Assembly (NCBI GenBank): GCA_963667425.1
Contig: OY763407.1
Location: forward strand, 1,116,001 to 1,180,000
Reading direction: 5' to 3'
Origin: G963667425 sp963667425 [NCBI: bacterium]
GTDB taxonomy: Bacteria > UBP6 > UBA1177
DNA: 64,000 nt
Part shown: piece by piece, positions 1 through 9,733 of the stretch
Numbering within the stretch: position 1 is the stretch's first letter
How the letters are laid out: every line of letters starts with the position of its first letter
The notes under the pieces: generated by a model
The model's database searches: none
The model's input: only the letters and a program-made list of their open reading frames with translations
Told to the model about the DNA's origin: nothing
Translations under genes and position numbers: made by a program

Positions 1-291
1 AAAACACCTTCCATTAAGCTTAATTTTTCCTGCATCAGGAGCTATTATACCAGAGATCATCTTAAGAAGAGTCGTTTTTCCCCGCCCATTTTCTCCTCTT
101 ATTAAAACCATTTCTCCTTCAGCAATTTTAATAGAAAAATCATTAAAAACTTCAACAACGTGATTTTTGTTCATTTTTAAAATATTTTTTCCAAAATAAA
201 TGGAAAAGAGTTCCTTAAAACCGCCTATCATAATGCTTTTAAAACTTGAATAAAAAGATTTGGATATTGAATCAATAATTACTCTATCCAT
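1..291 (-). CDS. ABC transporter ATP-binding protein, polysaccharide-export type (partial)
   Basis: This is the N-terminal ~97 residues of an ABC ATPase whose 3' part lies beyond the window edge. The ATG at 291 opens a reading frame containing a Walker A motif, G-ENGR-GKTT, at about residue 70. The 40 or so residues before the nucleotide-binding core, and its position 2 bp after an ABC-2 permease of the Wzm/TagG kind, fit the ATPase of a polysaccharide or teichoic-acid-type exporter (Wzt/TagH class). It would energise export of a lipid-linked glycan across the inner membrane. The substrate cannot be told from this fragment. It is the last visible gene of a five-gene minus-strand operon beginning with mlaE. 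Confidence 0.85.
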   Translation of the reverse strand, partial: MDRVIIDSISKSFYSSFKSIMIGGFKELFSIYFGKNILKMNKNHVVEVFNDFSIKIAEGEMVLIRGENGRGKTTLLKMISGIIAPDAGKIKLNGRCF

Positions 292-293
292 AA

Positions 294-1094
294 TTAAATT
301 CTCTCAACAGATATAGGAAGTGAAATTCTAAAAAGATAAAGAAATTCAACAAAAAAGAGAATGGAAACTGTGACTGATATAACAAAAGAAAATGTTATAT
401 CAAAAGAGGTGTTAAAAATAAGATTTCTTGAAAAATCAAGCATATGCGAAACAGGATTTACTGTACTCACAAAACCCAGAAACCCTTTTCGAAACAAAGT
501 TGTATAAACTACAGGAGTAAGAAACATCAGAAGATTCAGAAAAAGAGGAAGAGCTTTTACAATATCTCTTGTTATTCCGGAAAAAGCTCCCAGCAAAAAA
601 CCTAAAGCCGCAGCAAATAGTATAATAGGAATTATAGATAACAAAAAGAGCAGAAAAGAGACAGAAGAAGGGAAAACTCCATAAATAATTGAAAATAAAA
701 GTAAAAGAATGAATTTTATTAAGAATTCAATCAAAGGTTCAAATATTTGTGCAGATATAAGAGCTGCTCTGTTTAAGTTTACCAGTGTGAGAATATCTGA
801 AGAATAAACAGGAATTCCGGCAATTTTTGTAATTATTGAAGAAAACAAAGACCAGAGCATAACACCGGCAAAAGTATATAACGGATAAGGAACATCAATA
901 TTACCTGGATTTATAACACCGGCATTATTAAGAAAGAAAAAAACTGCAGCAAATAAAAGAGGATTAATTATGGCCCATAAAACACCCAAAAAGCTTTGTC
1001 TGTATCGTGTCTTAAAATTCACAGAACAGATTGAAAATCCAAGCTTAAACCCTGAAAGAAACCATTTTAAAGCAAGAAATCTCTTTTTAATCAT
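294..1094 (-). CDS. ABC-2 type permease for polysaccharide/polyol-phosphate export
   Basis: A 266-residue membrane protein with about six hydrophobic segments. The N-terminal stretch FKTRYRQSFLGVLWAIINPL is the characteristic amphipathic entry region of Wzm/TagG/KpsM-like ABC-2 permeases. It should form the channel through which a glycan or lipid-linked polymer is moved across the inner membrane, with the ATPase encoded 2 bp downstream. Only 3 bp separate it from the MCE gene upstream, so it is co-transcribed with a phospholipid-transport system. Family assignment is secure; the exported polymer is unknown. Confidence 0.88.
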   Translation of the reverse strand: MIKKRFLALKWFLSGFKLGFSICSVNFKTRYRQSFLGVLWAIINPLLFAAVFFFLNNAGVINPGNIDVPYPLYTFAGVMLWSLFSSIITKIAGIPVYSSDILTLVNLNRAALISAQIFEPLIEFLIKFILLLLFSIIYGVFPSSVSFLLFLLSIIPIILFAAALGFLLGAFSGITRDIVKALPLFLNLLMFLTPVVYTTLFRKGFLGFVSTVNPVSHMLDFSRNLIFNTSFDITFSFVISVTVSILFFVEFLYLFRISLPISVERI

Positions 1095-1097
1095 ATG

Positions 1098-2618
1098 TTA
1101 CATACTCGGCATAACAGTTATTACACCTTTTAAATCATTGTCTGTAAATCTGAGTCCTCCACCAAGAAAGTAATCTCTTCCTTCATCCCATGCGAGGTCA
1201 TCCACTCCACCTGTTATATAAAGCCATCTTAAAGGATAAAAAGAACCTGTATAAACAGACCTTAAAGGAAAAATTGTTCCTGAAACTCTGATATAAGGAT
1301 TTTCTTTCCTTCCGAAATCAAAGAACTCTCCAGAAACGTAAACATCACTTACAGGAGCGATATCAACCCCGATACCGCCACTGCTCTCAATAACACCGCC
1401 ACGTATTGTAAGAGGTCCGAAAATTCTGGCTATCTGAGCAGAAAGAAGAAGTTTATTACTCTCTTTTCTTTCATTAATGGTCACATCAAGATCTCTTGAT
1501 GGATCATTGTGATCTGTAACTGTAATCTGTCTTGTGGTATTGCTTCTTGAATCTCTGTATGAATTAATTATTGAAAATGAATAATACCTGTCTTTTTTAC
1601 CTGGAACAAGAGTAAGCCCGAAATGATCTTTGGTAGATTTATGTTTAAACATATATTCACTTTTAAAATCAACAACAAAATCAAGACCTATTGTTGAATC
1701 CATATATTCTGAAACTCTATTTGATATATTTTTTATATCATCATAAAGTTCTTCATCTTTAAGAAGTTTACCAACATTACCACGCCCTTCATTAATATCA
1801 GTTGTAATATTGTTCATGTTTTGAATTGTTGTTCTGCTGGCTGCAACCTGTTCTGAGAGTTCCGCAAGAGTCTTTTTTAAAGCTATTACAGAATCTCTGA
1901 CATCAGCATCATTTGTTTTAAGCATCTTATCTAAAGTAGCAGTAAGATTAACACTGTTGTCAATTAAAAGAGATATTTTTCTTAACTCTTCATCGCTTTG
2001 ATTATTAACCTTTCTTGCAAGAGCATCCATGTTTTTAAGTAAAGACTGAAGAGTTATCATATTAACTCTAAGCATATCACTCGTATCTTTTGTCGTTTTA
2101 TGTGCAATATCTATTATATCGGCAATCTGACCATCAGTTTTAGGATTATCAAGAATTGTTTTAAGCTTTTCGGCAAGCTGGTATGCAACCTGACTAATTG
2201 CCCCCATATTTTCCATTGTTGAATCTAACACAGTATTGCTTATAACATTATTTACTGTATCTTTATTTTGAAGCTCTCTTTTTCCAGGAGTTCCTGTCAT
2301 TAAATAAACGACAGAAGTTCCGAGCATAGATTCCATTTTTTTCTGAACAACAGCATCTTCATACACTTTTACATCTTTAGAAAGCTGCATTGTAATTCTT
2401 GCCTTGTTATTGTGCAGGGTTATTGCTTTAAGTTTACCAACAACAACACCGGCTACCCTTATATTACTGTCAACAATAAGACCGGATGCATCCTCCATAT
2501 CAGCATATAGAAGATAATATGATTTTCCTTCAAATCTGTCTGCCGTTTTCATTATATATGCAATTACGAGCAGAGCAGCTATTGTAAAGAAAAGACCAGC
2601 CTTGAAATATTTTGACAC
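1098..2618 (-). CDS. mlaD: MCE/MlaD-family lipid-transport protein with long C-terminal extension
   Basis: A 506-residue protein starting at GTG (AGAGGT upstream). It has one N-terminal membrane anchor (about residues 7-24), an MCE/MlaD domain at about 35-120 (YLLYADMEDASGLIVDSNIRV onward, ending in GTSVVYLMTGTPG), and a long helical, probably coiled-coil section to about 290. The last ~200 residues are predicted beta-rich. MCE proteins form hexameric rings that carry phospholipid between the membranes. E. coli MlaD is only about 180 residues; this long form resembles MCE proteins that reach across the periplasm. Its partners MlaF and MlaE lie immediately upstream. The C-terminal region resembles the barrel-like tails seen in deltaproteobacterial MCE proteins, an inference by eye. 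Confidence 0.85.
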   Translation of the reverse strand: MSKYFKAGLFFTIAALLVIAYIMKTADRFEGKSYYLLYADMEDASGLIVDSNIRVAGVVVGKLKAITLHNNKARITMQLSKDVKVYEDAVVQKKMESMLGTSVVYLMTGTPGKRELQNKDTVNNVISNTVLDSTMENMGAISQVAYQLAEKLKTILDNPKTDGQIADIIDIAHKTTKDTSDMLRVNMITLQSLLKNMDALARKVNNQSDEELRKISLLIDNSVNLTATLDKMLKTNDADVRDSVIALKKTLAELSEQVAASRTTIQNMNNITTDINEGRGNVGKLLKDEELYDDIKNISNRVSEYMDSTIGLDFVVDFKSEYMFKHKSTKDHFGLTLVPGKKDRYYSFSIINSYRDSRSNTTRQITVTDHNDPSRDLDVTINERKESNKLLLSAQIARIFGPLTIRGGVIESSGGIGVDIAPVSDVYVSGEFFDFGRKENPYIRVSGTIFPLRSVYTGSFYPLRWLYITGGVDDLAWDEGRDYFLGGGLRFTDNDLKGVITVMPSM

Positions 2619-2622
2619 AGTA

Positions 2623-3387
2623 TTACCTCTCTTTTTTAAATTTAAGTTCAGTAAATGAGTTCTTTATAAAACTTTCAAGAACATCATTTTTAAAAGATGC
2701 AGCCTCCTGAGGTGTGCCACTGAAAATAACCTTTCCTTCATAAAGAAAAGCAAGTTTATCCGCCATTCTGAAAGCAGCAGGTATATCATGACTTATAACA
2801 ATACATGTAAGTCCAAGTTCTTTATTAACTTTTAATGTAAGTTTATCAATACTGTCCGCAAGAATAGGATCAAGACCTGTTGTAGGCTCATCAAAAAAAA
2901 GTATTTCCGGCTCCAGAATCAGCGCTCTTGCAAGGCCTACCCTTTTTCTCATCCCACCTGAAAGCTGCGACGGATATTTTTTTTCAATACCAGGAAGTTC
3001 GATCCATTCAAGCTTTTCTCTCACCTTTTCAGCAATTTCCTTTTTATTCTTTATCCTTTTAACTTCAACAAGAGGAAAAGCGATGTTCTCTTCCACAGTC
3101 ATAGAATCAAAAAGGGCTGCATCCTGAAAAAGATAGCCTGTTTTTGAACGTATTTCTGCCCATCTTGCATCAGAAGCACCTGTCAGGAGCTCTCCCTTAT
3201 ATAAAATTTTCCCCGAATCAGGTATATAAAGTCCGATCATGTTCTTAAAAAGAACACTTTTTCCTGTGCCGCTTTTTCCTATTATTACAGTTATTTTTCC
3301 TTCTTCAAATGAAAGATCTACACCATCAAGAATTTTCTGTTTACCGAAACTTTTATGCAGATCTTTTATCTCAAGTATTGGAATCAT
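2623..3387 (-). CDS. mlaF: Phospholipid ABC transporter ATP-binding protein MlaF
   Basis: A 254-residue ABC ATPase with Walker A GKSGTGKSVLF, Q-loop, signature LSGGMRKRVGLARAL and Walker B LILEPEILFFDEPTTGLDP. The SGGMRKR form of the signature and the F after the Walker A serine are typical of MlaF/Ttg2A ATPases. It powers the MlaE permease to move phospholipid at the inner membrane for outer-membrane lipid asymmetry. It sits 7 bp after mlaE and 4 bp before the MCE gene, in normal mlaEFD order. Confidence 0.93.
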   Translation of the reverse strand: MIPILEIKDLHKSFGKQKILDGVDLSFEEGKITVIIGKSGTGKSVLFKNMIGLYIPDSGKILYKGELLTGASDARWAEIRSKTGYLFQDAALFDSMTVEENIAFPLVEVKRIKNKKEIAEKVREKLEWIELPGIEKKYPSQLSGGMRKRVGLARALILEPEILFFDEPTTGLDPILADSIDKLTLKVNKELGLTCIVISHDIPAAFRMADKLAFLYEGKVIFSGTPQEAASFKNDVLESFIKNSFTELKFKKER

Positions 3388-3394
3388 ATTAAAC

Positions 3395-4171
3395 CTAATA
3401 TAAAAAAAGTACCATCAGATAACTCATAAAATAATCCGCAACAAGAATTGCTATTGCTGAAACAACAACAGCCTTTGTTGTAGACTCTCCAACACCTTTT
3501 GCCCCACCTGTCGTATAAAAACCGTGATAAGAGCAAATAACGCTTACAATAAAACCAAGCACAGCTGACTTCATAATTCCGGAATATATATCAACAGGAT
3601 CTGTGTACCAGAACATCTGTTCAAGAAAAGCGCCTTTGTTAACTTTCTCCATAAGGACACTTACAATATAACCACCAGTAACACCTACAACATTGGAAAA
3701 AGCTGTAAGGAAAGGAAAAACAATCACAGCTGCAATAACTCTTGGAACAACAAGATAATGAATCGGATTTACAGACATTGTTTTCATAGCATCGATCTGT
3801 TCAGTAACACTCATTGTACCAAGTTCTGCCGACATACTGCTTCCATTACGGGCAATTACCATAAGAGCTGTCATAATCGGAGCCATCTCTCTGCCATATG
3901 CCATAGCAACAGTTGCTCCGGCCATTATTTCAGAACGGAACATTCGCATAATATAAACAATTTGAAGAGCAAGTATCATTCCAACCGAAAGAGATGCGAG
4001 AGAAACTATAAAAACAGAATTAACACCAATATTTTCTATCTGCTCAAAAATAAGTTTTATTCTGAAAGGTCTTTTAAAAGAAAGTTTAACAACTTCAAAC
4101 ATAAAAAGATAAAATTCTCCAAGCTTTTCAAAGAACGATACAAACTTATCTTTTACAAACTTTAAATCCAT
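3395..4171 (-). CDS. mlaE: Phospholipid ABC transporter permease MlaE
   Basis: A membrane protein of about 258 residues with the MlaE/YrbE signature: AMAYGREMAPIMTALMVIAR-NGSSMSAELGTM-VTEQIDA, followed by a PRVIA segment and C-terminal TM helices. It is the inner-membrane permease of the Mla phospholipid system and first gene of the operon. An upstream in-frame TTG at 4189 would add six residues, but the ATG at 4171, preceded by AAGCGG, is the more ordinary choice. The divergent lytic transglycosylase gene begins 276 bp away. Confidence 0.92.
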   Translation of the reverse strand: MDLKFVKDKFVSFFEKLGEFYLFMFEVVKLSFKRPFRIKLIFEQIENIGVNSVFIVSLASLSVGMILALQIVYIMRMFRSEIMAGATVAMAYGREMAPIMTALMVIARNGSSMSAELGTMSVTEQIDAMKTMSVNPIHYLVVPRVIAAVIVFPFLTAFSNVVGVTGGYIVSVLMEKVNKGAFLEQMFWYTDPVDIYSGIMKSAVLGFIVSVICSYHGFYTTGGAKGVGESTTKAVVVSAIAILVADYFMSYLMVLFLY

Positions 4172-4249
4172 AAACCGCTTACACAACAATTATGGTAAAA
4201 ACCTCAAAAGTATATAGATTTTATCAGCTCAGTCAACAGAATTACAGTC

Positions 4250-4271
4250 CTTTAGAAAAATTTTTCTAAAG
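4250..4271. promoter_or_regulatory. Perfect 22-bp palindrome in a divergent intergenic region
   Basis: CTTTAGAAAAA is followed directly by its exact reverse complement. The site lies between divergent mlaE (minus) and the lytic transglycosylase gene (plus). It could be an operator, or a weak hairpin with A/T tracts. No bound regulator can be named. The rest of the 4190-4446 gap is AT-rich and holds only the promoter candidate listed separately. Confidence 0.3.
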
Positions 4272-4376
4272 ATAAAAAACAAAAAAGAAAGTTCAAATAA
4301 AGAATATTCATAGTATATAAATTTATATAGTCCAAAATATAAATTTCATACCGAAAAAGGCTTAAAACTTAAAAAT

Positions 4377-4404
4377 TTGTTTTTAAAAGCACTTCTGTTA
4401 AAAT
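4377..4404 (+). promoter_or_regulatory. Candidate sigma-70 promoter for the lytic transglycosylase operon
   Basis: TTGTTT at 4377 and TAAAAT at 4399 are separated by 16 bp, about 45 bp before the ATG at 4447. The match is reasonable but the region is AT-rich, so chance resemblance is possible. Confidence 0.4.
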
Positions 4405-4446
4405 AAGATGGTTTTTTAATTAACTGATTGCAAGTTTGAACCTCAA

Positions 4447-6777
4447 ATGCCTAAACTTCTTATTTTACTATTCTTTGCCACCTTTTCAGCATTAAATATA
4501 TATGCAGAAGAGTCACAATTAAAACCGGAAGAGAATATAGCTACTCTTAAAACATTATACAACGAAGAAAAATATGAAGCATTTTTAAGTATAATAGAAA
4601 ATATTAAAGACAAAAAAACAAATAATGAACTTATATACTTTACACTGGGATCATATTTTCATACCGGAGAATACAAGAATCTTGAAAAACTCCATTACGC
4701 ACTCCCGCCATATGCAAGAAACTCTCTTTTTATAAAAGAACTTAGGATGCGCGCTTTTTTTGCCAGAAAATATTACAGTTCCGTTATTAAGCTTCTTGAT
4801 GAAATTGAAAAGGAAAATCCACTATACTATGAACAGAATGCCCTCATCTGCATAAGAGCAGATATTGAACTCTATAGAAAGCATTATTCAGCAGCATCGG
4901 ATATATATGATGAATGTCTTAAAATAAATGAAAACGAAAATACCCTGTACAACGCTATCAAAGCCAAAAGCAAGGGCAAAAAGAATCACAAATCATTACT
5001 TTCATCATACATAGATTTCATACAGAAATTTCCTGCATCACGATACAATGAAAGTCTTATACAAATACTTTCAAATGTAAAAAGAAAATATGATCTTCCA
5101 AACGAAACTTCACCTCTTTTCAGTTCATGGCTAAACGTTATGAGAAAATCTGAAAAACTTGATGAATTTTTTAAAGACAAATGGATGAACCTCGAACACC
5201 CGGCATCAATGGAAATAATAAGATACCTTGAAGAAAAGGAAAAATACGAAGATTCAGTAAAATATATAGATAAAATGATAGATTCAGGAAAAATTCAAGG
5301 TTCCCTCTACTACTATGTATGGCAGAAATTCAAAATATTAAAAAACTGGAAAGGACCTGAAGAAGCCTCATTATACCTTTATGAATACAGCAGCAAACTA
5401 AATTCATCAAATAAAGAAACTGCACTATTCTATGCCGCACTAGGATATTTTGAAGCAGGCACGCTTGATAAAGCTGAGGAAATACTTCTAAATGAATTCA
5501 TACTCAAAAACAGAAAATCTGAATATTACACAACAGCTATACACAAGCTTGGACTTATATATCTTCTAAAAGGGGAAACATTAAAAACATATGCACTATG
5601 GACAGCATGGATAACCATAGCAAGCAAAAAAAGAGACAGTGCTCTGGTAAAAGAAATGCAGGAACTTCTTGCCATAGTTTCATCAGAATCAATTCCATGG
5701 TTAACAGATACTCCTGAACAGGAGAAAATTGTCGATTATTACGATCTGATAAACTATGAAAATACCGACATTCCCCGCCCGTATCTGAAAGATTTTGGTA
5801 CATGCTCAGATACACTGACATGGGAAACAAACAAAAGGGAAAAATCTCCGCAGTTAAAAGATGAAATAGTTAAATCTTTCAGCAAAACACCTGCAAAATA
5901 TCGTGAAGAACCATATATAATGATGAAAGACTTTGCTGAAAAAGATTTCAAAGAAGGACTTTTCTTCTATGCAAGAAATATAGGTGAACTTGCATCATTT
6001 GCAAAAAATAAAAAAGACGATGAAAAAGAACCTCAAAACACAACTATAGAAACAAAAACTGAAAAAGAAAGTGTAAAAGAAACAAAAGCCGCATATTACA
6101 TCGATATGAACAGATACATGCGTATATCTCTCTCAAAATTGATATATGAATACCTGAACATTCCATCAGCTACTATTGATTACAGTTATTACAAAATAAT
6201 AAAAGACCTCACATATTCACCGAAAGAAGGCGGCATCGAAGAATGGAAACTGCTCTACCCTACCCCGTACCTTGATGAAATACTTAAAATTTCAAAAGAA
6301 TTGGATCTTTCACCAGCAATGATATATGCAATCATGCGATCTGAAACATTTTACAGAGCAAATCTTGTCTCACCAGTTGGAGCACAAGGACTTATGCAGA
6401 TAATGCCTAAAACACTCAAAAAAATAGCAGCACAAAGCGGAACAGAAATAAAGAATTCGTTTAACCCATACGAAAACCTCAGAGCAGCTGCATGGTATAT
6501 GAAAAAACTCCTCGAAAGATTCGATGGAAATATTCTTCTTGCGGCGGCGGCATACAACGCAGGACCGCATAGAGTATCAGATTGGCTTCAACGATATCCA
6601 GAAGTAAAAACATACCTTTTTATAGAACTCATCCCATTTAAAGAGACACGGAACTATGTTAAAAAAGTTATGAAATACTATCACATCTACACATATATCT
6701 ATGAAAACAGAACACCATGCCTAGGAACCGGAGAAATACTCAATGTTAAAGAAAATCCTGACGCTGTTGATTTTTAG
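4447..6777 (+). CDS. Secreted soluble lytic murein transglycosylase (Slt70-like)
   Basis: A 776-residue protein with a signal peptide (about 1-20, cut near IYA-EES). A long helical, TPR-like region follows to about residue 600. A C-terminal SLT catalytic domain spans about 615-745. The catalytic Glu lies in AIMRSETFY (about residue 633), followed by GLMQIMP and AAAAYNAGP, all hallmark GEWL/SLT motifs. It would cleave the beta-1,4 bond of peptidoglycan in the periplasm, forming anhydro-muropeptides. Length and helical superstructure fit the Slt70 type. Its last 35 bp overlap the next gene, a SpoIID-like protein, so the two are probably translated together. Confidence 0.9.
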   Translation: MPKLLILLFFATFSALNIYAEESQLKPEENIATLKTLYNEEKYEAFLSIIENIKDKKTNNELIYFTLGSYFHTGEYKNLEKLHYALPPYARNSLFIKELRMRAFFARKYYSSVIKLLDEIEKENPLYYEQNALICIRADIELYRKHYSAASDIYDECLKINENENTLYNAIKAKSKGKKNHKSLLSSYIDFIQKFPASRYNESLIQILSNVKRKYDLPNETSPLFSSWLNVMRKSEKLDEFFKDKWMNLEHPASMEIIRYLEEKEKYEDSVKYIDKMIDSGKIQGSLYYYVWQKFKILKNWKGPEEASLYLYEYSSKLNSSNKETALFYAALGYFEAGTLDKAEEILLNEFILKNRKSEYYTTAIHKLGLIYLLKGETLKTYALWTAWITIASKKRDSALVKEMQELLAIVSSESIPWLTDTPEQEKIVDYYDLINYENTDIPRPYLKDFGTCSDTLTWETNKREKSPQLKDEIVKSFSKTPAKYREEPYIMMKDFAEKDFKEGLFFYARNIGELASFAKNKKDDEKEPQNTTIETKTEKESVKETKAAYYIDMNRYMRISLSKLIYEYLNIPSATIDYSYYKIIKDLTYSPKEGGIEEWKLLYPTPYLDEILKISKELDLSPAMIYAIMRSETFYRANLVSPVGAQGLMQIMPKTLKKIAAQSGTEIKNSFNPYENLRAAAWYMKKLLERFDGNILLAAAAYNAGPHRVSDWLQRYPEVKTYLFIELIPFKETRNYVKKVMKYYHIYTYIYENRTPCLGTGEILNVKENPDAVDF

Positions 6778-8284
6778 CATAATATCACTAACACTTTTTG
6801 CAGATAGAGAAGACTTTCTCTTTCTTCATTCAGCATCACTCAACTTCAAAAAAGGAATACCGGCAGTAAGAGTTTTAATGCAGGAAGAAAAAGAATCAAA
6901 AGCTATAGTAAAAGGAGATTTTACAATAACATGTGAAGACAAAACATTAAAAGCAACAGCAGTCGAAATAACAGTAACAGATTTTAAATCGGCAGAAATA
7001 ACATATAAAATAGCTCTTGAAGAAATAGACATAACAGAAATGAAAAACTACCAGAGCTATATTGAAAAATGGAATAGAAAATTAAAAGACAAAACAGAAA
7101 TATTCACAGATGGAGCAATATTTTCCATAAAAGGAAAAAAAGTAGACAACAGAAATTATTATGTAACACTCAAAAATGAATATAACATTGAAACAGCAAC
7201 AGAAAAAGCTGCAAAACTTAGAGAAGAATTTCCAGAAGCACTGATAAAAATAAAAGAAAATCTTATGGAACCAAACAAATCCCGAATAAAAGCAGCAACA
7301 AAAAAAGAAAAAATCGAATGTAGCGACATAATATTCATTAAAAGCAAAGGGAAAATAATATTTCAAAGCCAGACATACAATATTGAAGATTCAGACCTGT
7401 TCATAACAGCAACAGAAAAAGGAACCATAGCATTAGGAGGAGAATTTGATGTAGAATCACTTCTATACCGAATACTTCCCGGAGAAATGTTCCTCTCTGC
7501 ACCACTTGAAACATTAAAAGCACAAGCCGTTGCAGCAAGAACAGACATCTTTACTCAAATAGGAAAAAGACATGTAACAGAACCATGGCACATCTGCTCC
7601 GAAGTGCACTGTCAGAAAATAGCATGGGAAACACCTTTAGTACAAAAGAAATTCATGGAAGCAGTTGACCAGACAAAAGGAGAAATTCTTCTTTACAACG
7701 GCAACAACATAGCTAGAGCACCCTACTCATCAAGCTGCGGCGGACATACAGAAAACATCAAAAATGTCTGGTTTGAAGCTGAAAAACCATTCCTAAAAGG
7801 AATATATGACGGAAACTTCACCAAGCGTGACCTTACAAAAGAAAAAAACGTAAAATTATTTCTTGAAGAAATCGATTCCAACTGCAACATAAAAATAAAC
7901 AGAAAATTAAGATGGACAAAAAACATTTCAACTAAAAAAATGAATCACTACATGAACGACCTCAGTATAGGTGAAATTGTAGACCTTACTCCAGTAAAAA
8001 GAGGTGTAAGTGGAAGAATATATATTCTTCAGGTAACAGGAACAAAAGGATCAAAAAGAATTTATGGTGAACTCAACATAAGAAGACACCTTGGAAATCT
8101 TTACAGCTCACTCTTCATTGTTACAAAAGTAAATGGTGTATGGCAATTAAGAGGCGGAGGCTGGGGACACGGAGTTGGAATGTGTCAGATGGGAGCAATT
8201 GGAATGGGAAGTAAAGGAAAAACTCACTACGAAATACTCAAATTCTATTATCCCGGCATAGAAATAAATAAAGCATATGAATAA
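6743..8284 (+). CDS. SpoIID/LytB-domain secreted protein
   Basis: A 513-residue protein with signal peptide (MLKKILTLLIFSIISLTLFA). The SpoIID/LytB domain occupies roughly residues 240-510. Landmarks are PLETLKAQAVAARTDIF, SSCGGHTENIKNVW and the C-terminal GGGWGHGVGMCQMGAIGM. Members are peptidoglycan lytic transglycosylases (SpoIID) or amidase enhancers (LytB). They are also widespread in non-sporulating bacteria, so this is not evidence for sporulation. About 200 residues before the domain are not recognised. It overlaps the preceding transglycosylase gene, pointing to joint wall remodelling. Confidence 0.88.
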   Translation: MLKKILTLLIFSIISLTLFADREDFLFLHSASLNFKKGIPAVRVLMQEEKESKAIVKGDFTITCEDKTLKATAVEITVTDFKSAEITYKIALEEIDITEMKNYQSYIEKWNRKLKDKTEIFTDGAIFSIKGKKVDNRNYYVTLKNEYNIETATEKAAKLREEFPEALIKIKENLMEPNKSRIKAATKKEKIECSDIIFIKSKGKIIFQSQTYNIEDSDLFITATEKGTIALGGEFDVESLLYRILPGEMFLSAPLETLKAQAVAARTDIFTQIGKRHVTEPWHICSEVHCQKIAWETPLVQKKFMEAVDQTKGEILLYNGNNIARAPYSSSCGGHTENIKNVWFEAEKPFLKGIYDGNFTKRDLTKEKNVKLFLEEIDSNCNIKINRKLRWTKNISTKKMNHYMNDLSIGEIVDLTPVKRGVSGRIYILQVTGTKGSKRIYGELNIRRHLGNLYSSLFIVTKVNGVWQLRGGGWGHGVGMCQMGAIGMGSKGKTHYEILKFYYPGIEINKAYE

Positions 8285-8513
8285 ACATTAAGATTCAATC
8301 AATTTGCATAATATTTTACCAGACGCTTAACAATTTCTTTTAGATTGTTTAACAAAAGAAAAAGCATATTAAATCAAATTAACAAAAAACAGTATCTTCT
8401 CTGAATTAAAACTCCATTTGTTAAAATATTTTAGTTCTTTTGTTTGATTTTAGTTAATATTTGGTTAAGATGAACGAATCTGTTATTTTTATACGGAGAC
8501 GGGGGAGAGAATA

Positions 8514-9620
8514 ATGTTCCAGAAAAACAGTGACAGTTCAACCGCAAGACTACTTCAATTATGCGGTGCTTATTTTATTTTTTATGTAATTACCGGAATT
8601 AGTGTAAAATTCTTTTTAAGTACAAGTCCTGGTCGTCCAGCTCTTGACGGAATGGAATATCTTTTATATGGAACCGGTGCAAGTACAATTCTTGCTACAG
8701 GTGTCGCCATTATATTGAAATGGTATAAAATGGATTCTATTAAAAGAGTAAAGTTTCTTGGAATGAATATTCCATCTGAATATATCTATATAATTCCTTC
8801 CGGTATTTGTACAGCAGTAGTTATTCCCACAACAACTCTTATGTATTCATTTAAAGCCATATCCGTTATGGTTGCAATGGTTTTAATGAGAGGTGCCGTT
8901 ATTATTATCAGCAGAATTATAGATACTATTCAAATCAAGCAGGGAATTTTGAAAAAAAAGGTTTATAAAGAAGAAAATATTGCTGTTATCGTTGCCCTTG
9001 CTGCTGTAGCTCTTAACATAATAAAAGGTACAAATGACGGAAAACAATCTGCTTTTTCATCACTTCCTGTTATGATTATATTCATTTCCTATATTACTGC
9101 GTATGCAATAAGAATCTACATTATGAATTACTATAAAAATACAAGACCAAAATGCTCTAAAAAAGATAATAATAAAGCTTTTTTTGCTGTAGAGCAATTT
9201 ACTTCAACAACAGTTCTCTTTATTATAACAGCAATTGTAATTATTCTTTATGCTGAATTTGGAGTAACAGGAGAAAGAATAACCCCTTTTGCCGCTGCTT
9301 TGGTTGATCCAAGACCTGCATGTCAGGAATGGTGGCTTTGGGCATGTATATTTGGTGGAGCTTATGGTATTCTTGCATTCTTTTCTGTTTTTATATTCAT
9401 GTTTAAGGGAAGAACTGCAACATTTTCAAGCCTTGCAAACAGGCTCACATCACTTATTGCAGGAACAGTTTCAACACTTTTGTTCGCAATCATGTTTGGA
9501 GGTAAATATCCTTCTCTTATTAACTGGCTAAGTTTTGCTTTAATTATCCTTGCTGTCGGTTTCATGACTAAAGCTGAAAAGAAAAGAGCAAAAGAACTTG
9601 CAATGGAAAAAGCCTGTTAA
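8514..9620 (+). CDS. Multi-spanning membrane protein, DMT-transporter-like
   Basis: A 368-residue protein of about ten hydrophobic segments, with a strong GGGGGAGAG ribosome site before the ATG. The layout resembles drug/metabolite or nucleotide-sugar transporters of the DMT superfamily: paired helices, a central cytoplasmic loop rich in Lys, and a Lys-rich C-terminus. The segment FKAISVMVAMVLMRGAVIII is like the conserved fourth-helix region of that superfamily. It stands directly upstream of two nucleoside-salvage enzymes, so a nucleoside or base substrate is an attractive inference but is not shown by sequence. The 229-bp upstream gap is AT-rich with an imperfect hairpin near 8327-8353. 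Confidence 0.6.
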   Translation: MFQKNSDSSTARLLQLCGAYFIFYVITGISVKFFLSTSPGRPALDGMEYLLYGTGASTILATGVAIILKWYKMDSIKRVKFLGMNIPSEYIYIIPSGICTAVVIPTTTLMYSFKAISVMVAMVLMRGAVIIISRIIDTIQIKQGILKKKVYKEENIAVIVALAAVALNIIKGTNDGKQSAFSSLPVMIIFISYITAYAIRIYIMNYYKNTRPKCSKKDNNKAFFAVEQFTSTTVLFIITAIVIILYAEFGVTGERITPFAAALVDPRPACQEWWLWACIFGGAYGILAFFSVFIFMFKGRTATFSSLANRLTSLIAGTVSTLLFAIMFGGKYPSLINWLSFALIILAVGFMTKAEKKRAKELAMEKAC

Positions 9621-9733
9621 AGAATTTTTCGGATTTTATCTTTATGTTTTTCTCTTTTAAAATAATTTCTACATTTTTTTTATTATATCAGTATTATTGT
9701 TAAGTTAATATGTTCTTAATATAGGGGGATTAA

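Noticed and set aside
6743-8284. Evidence for sporulation from a SpoIID domain
   Set aside because: SpoIID/LytB domains are widespread in non-sporulating Gram-negatives, and no other sporulation gene is present.
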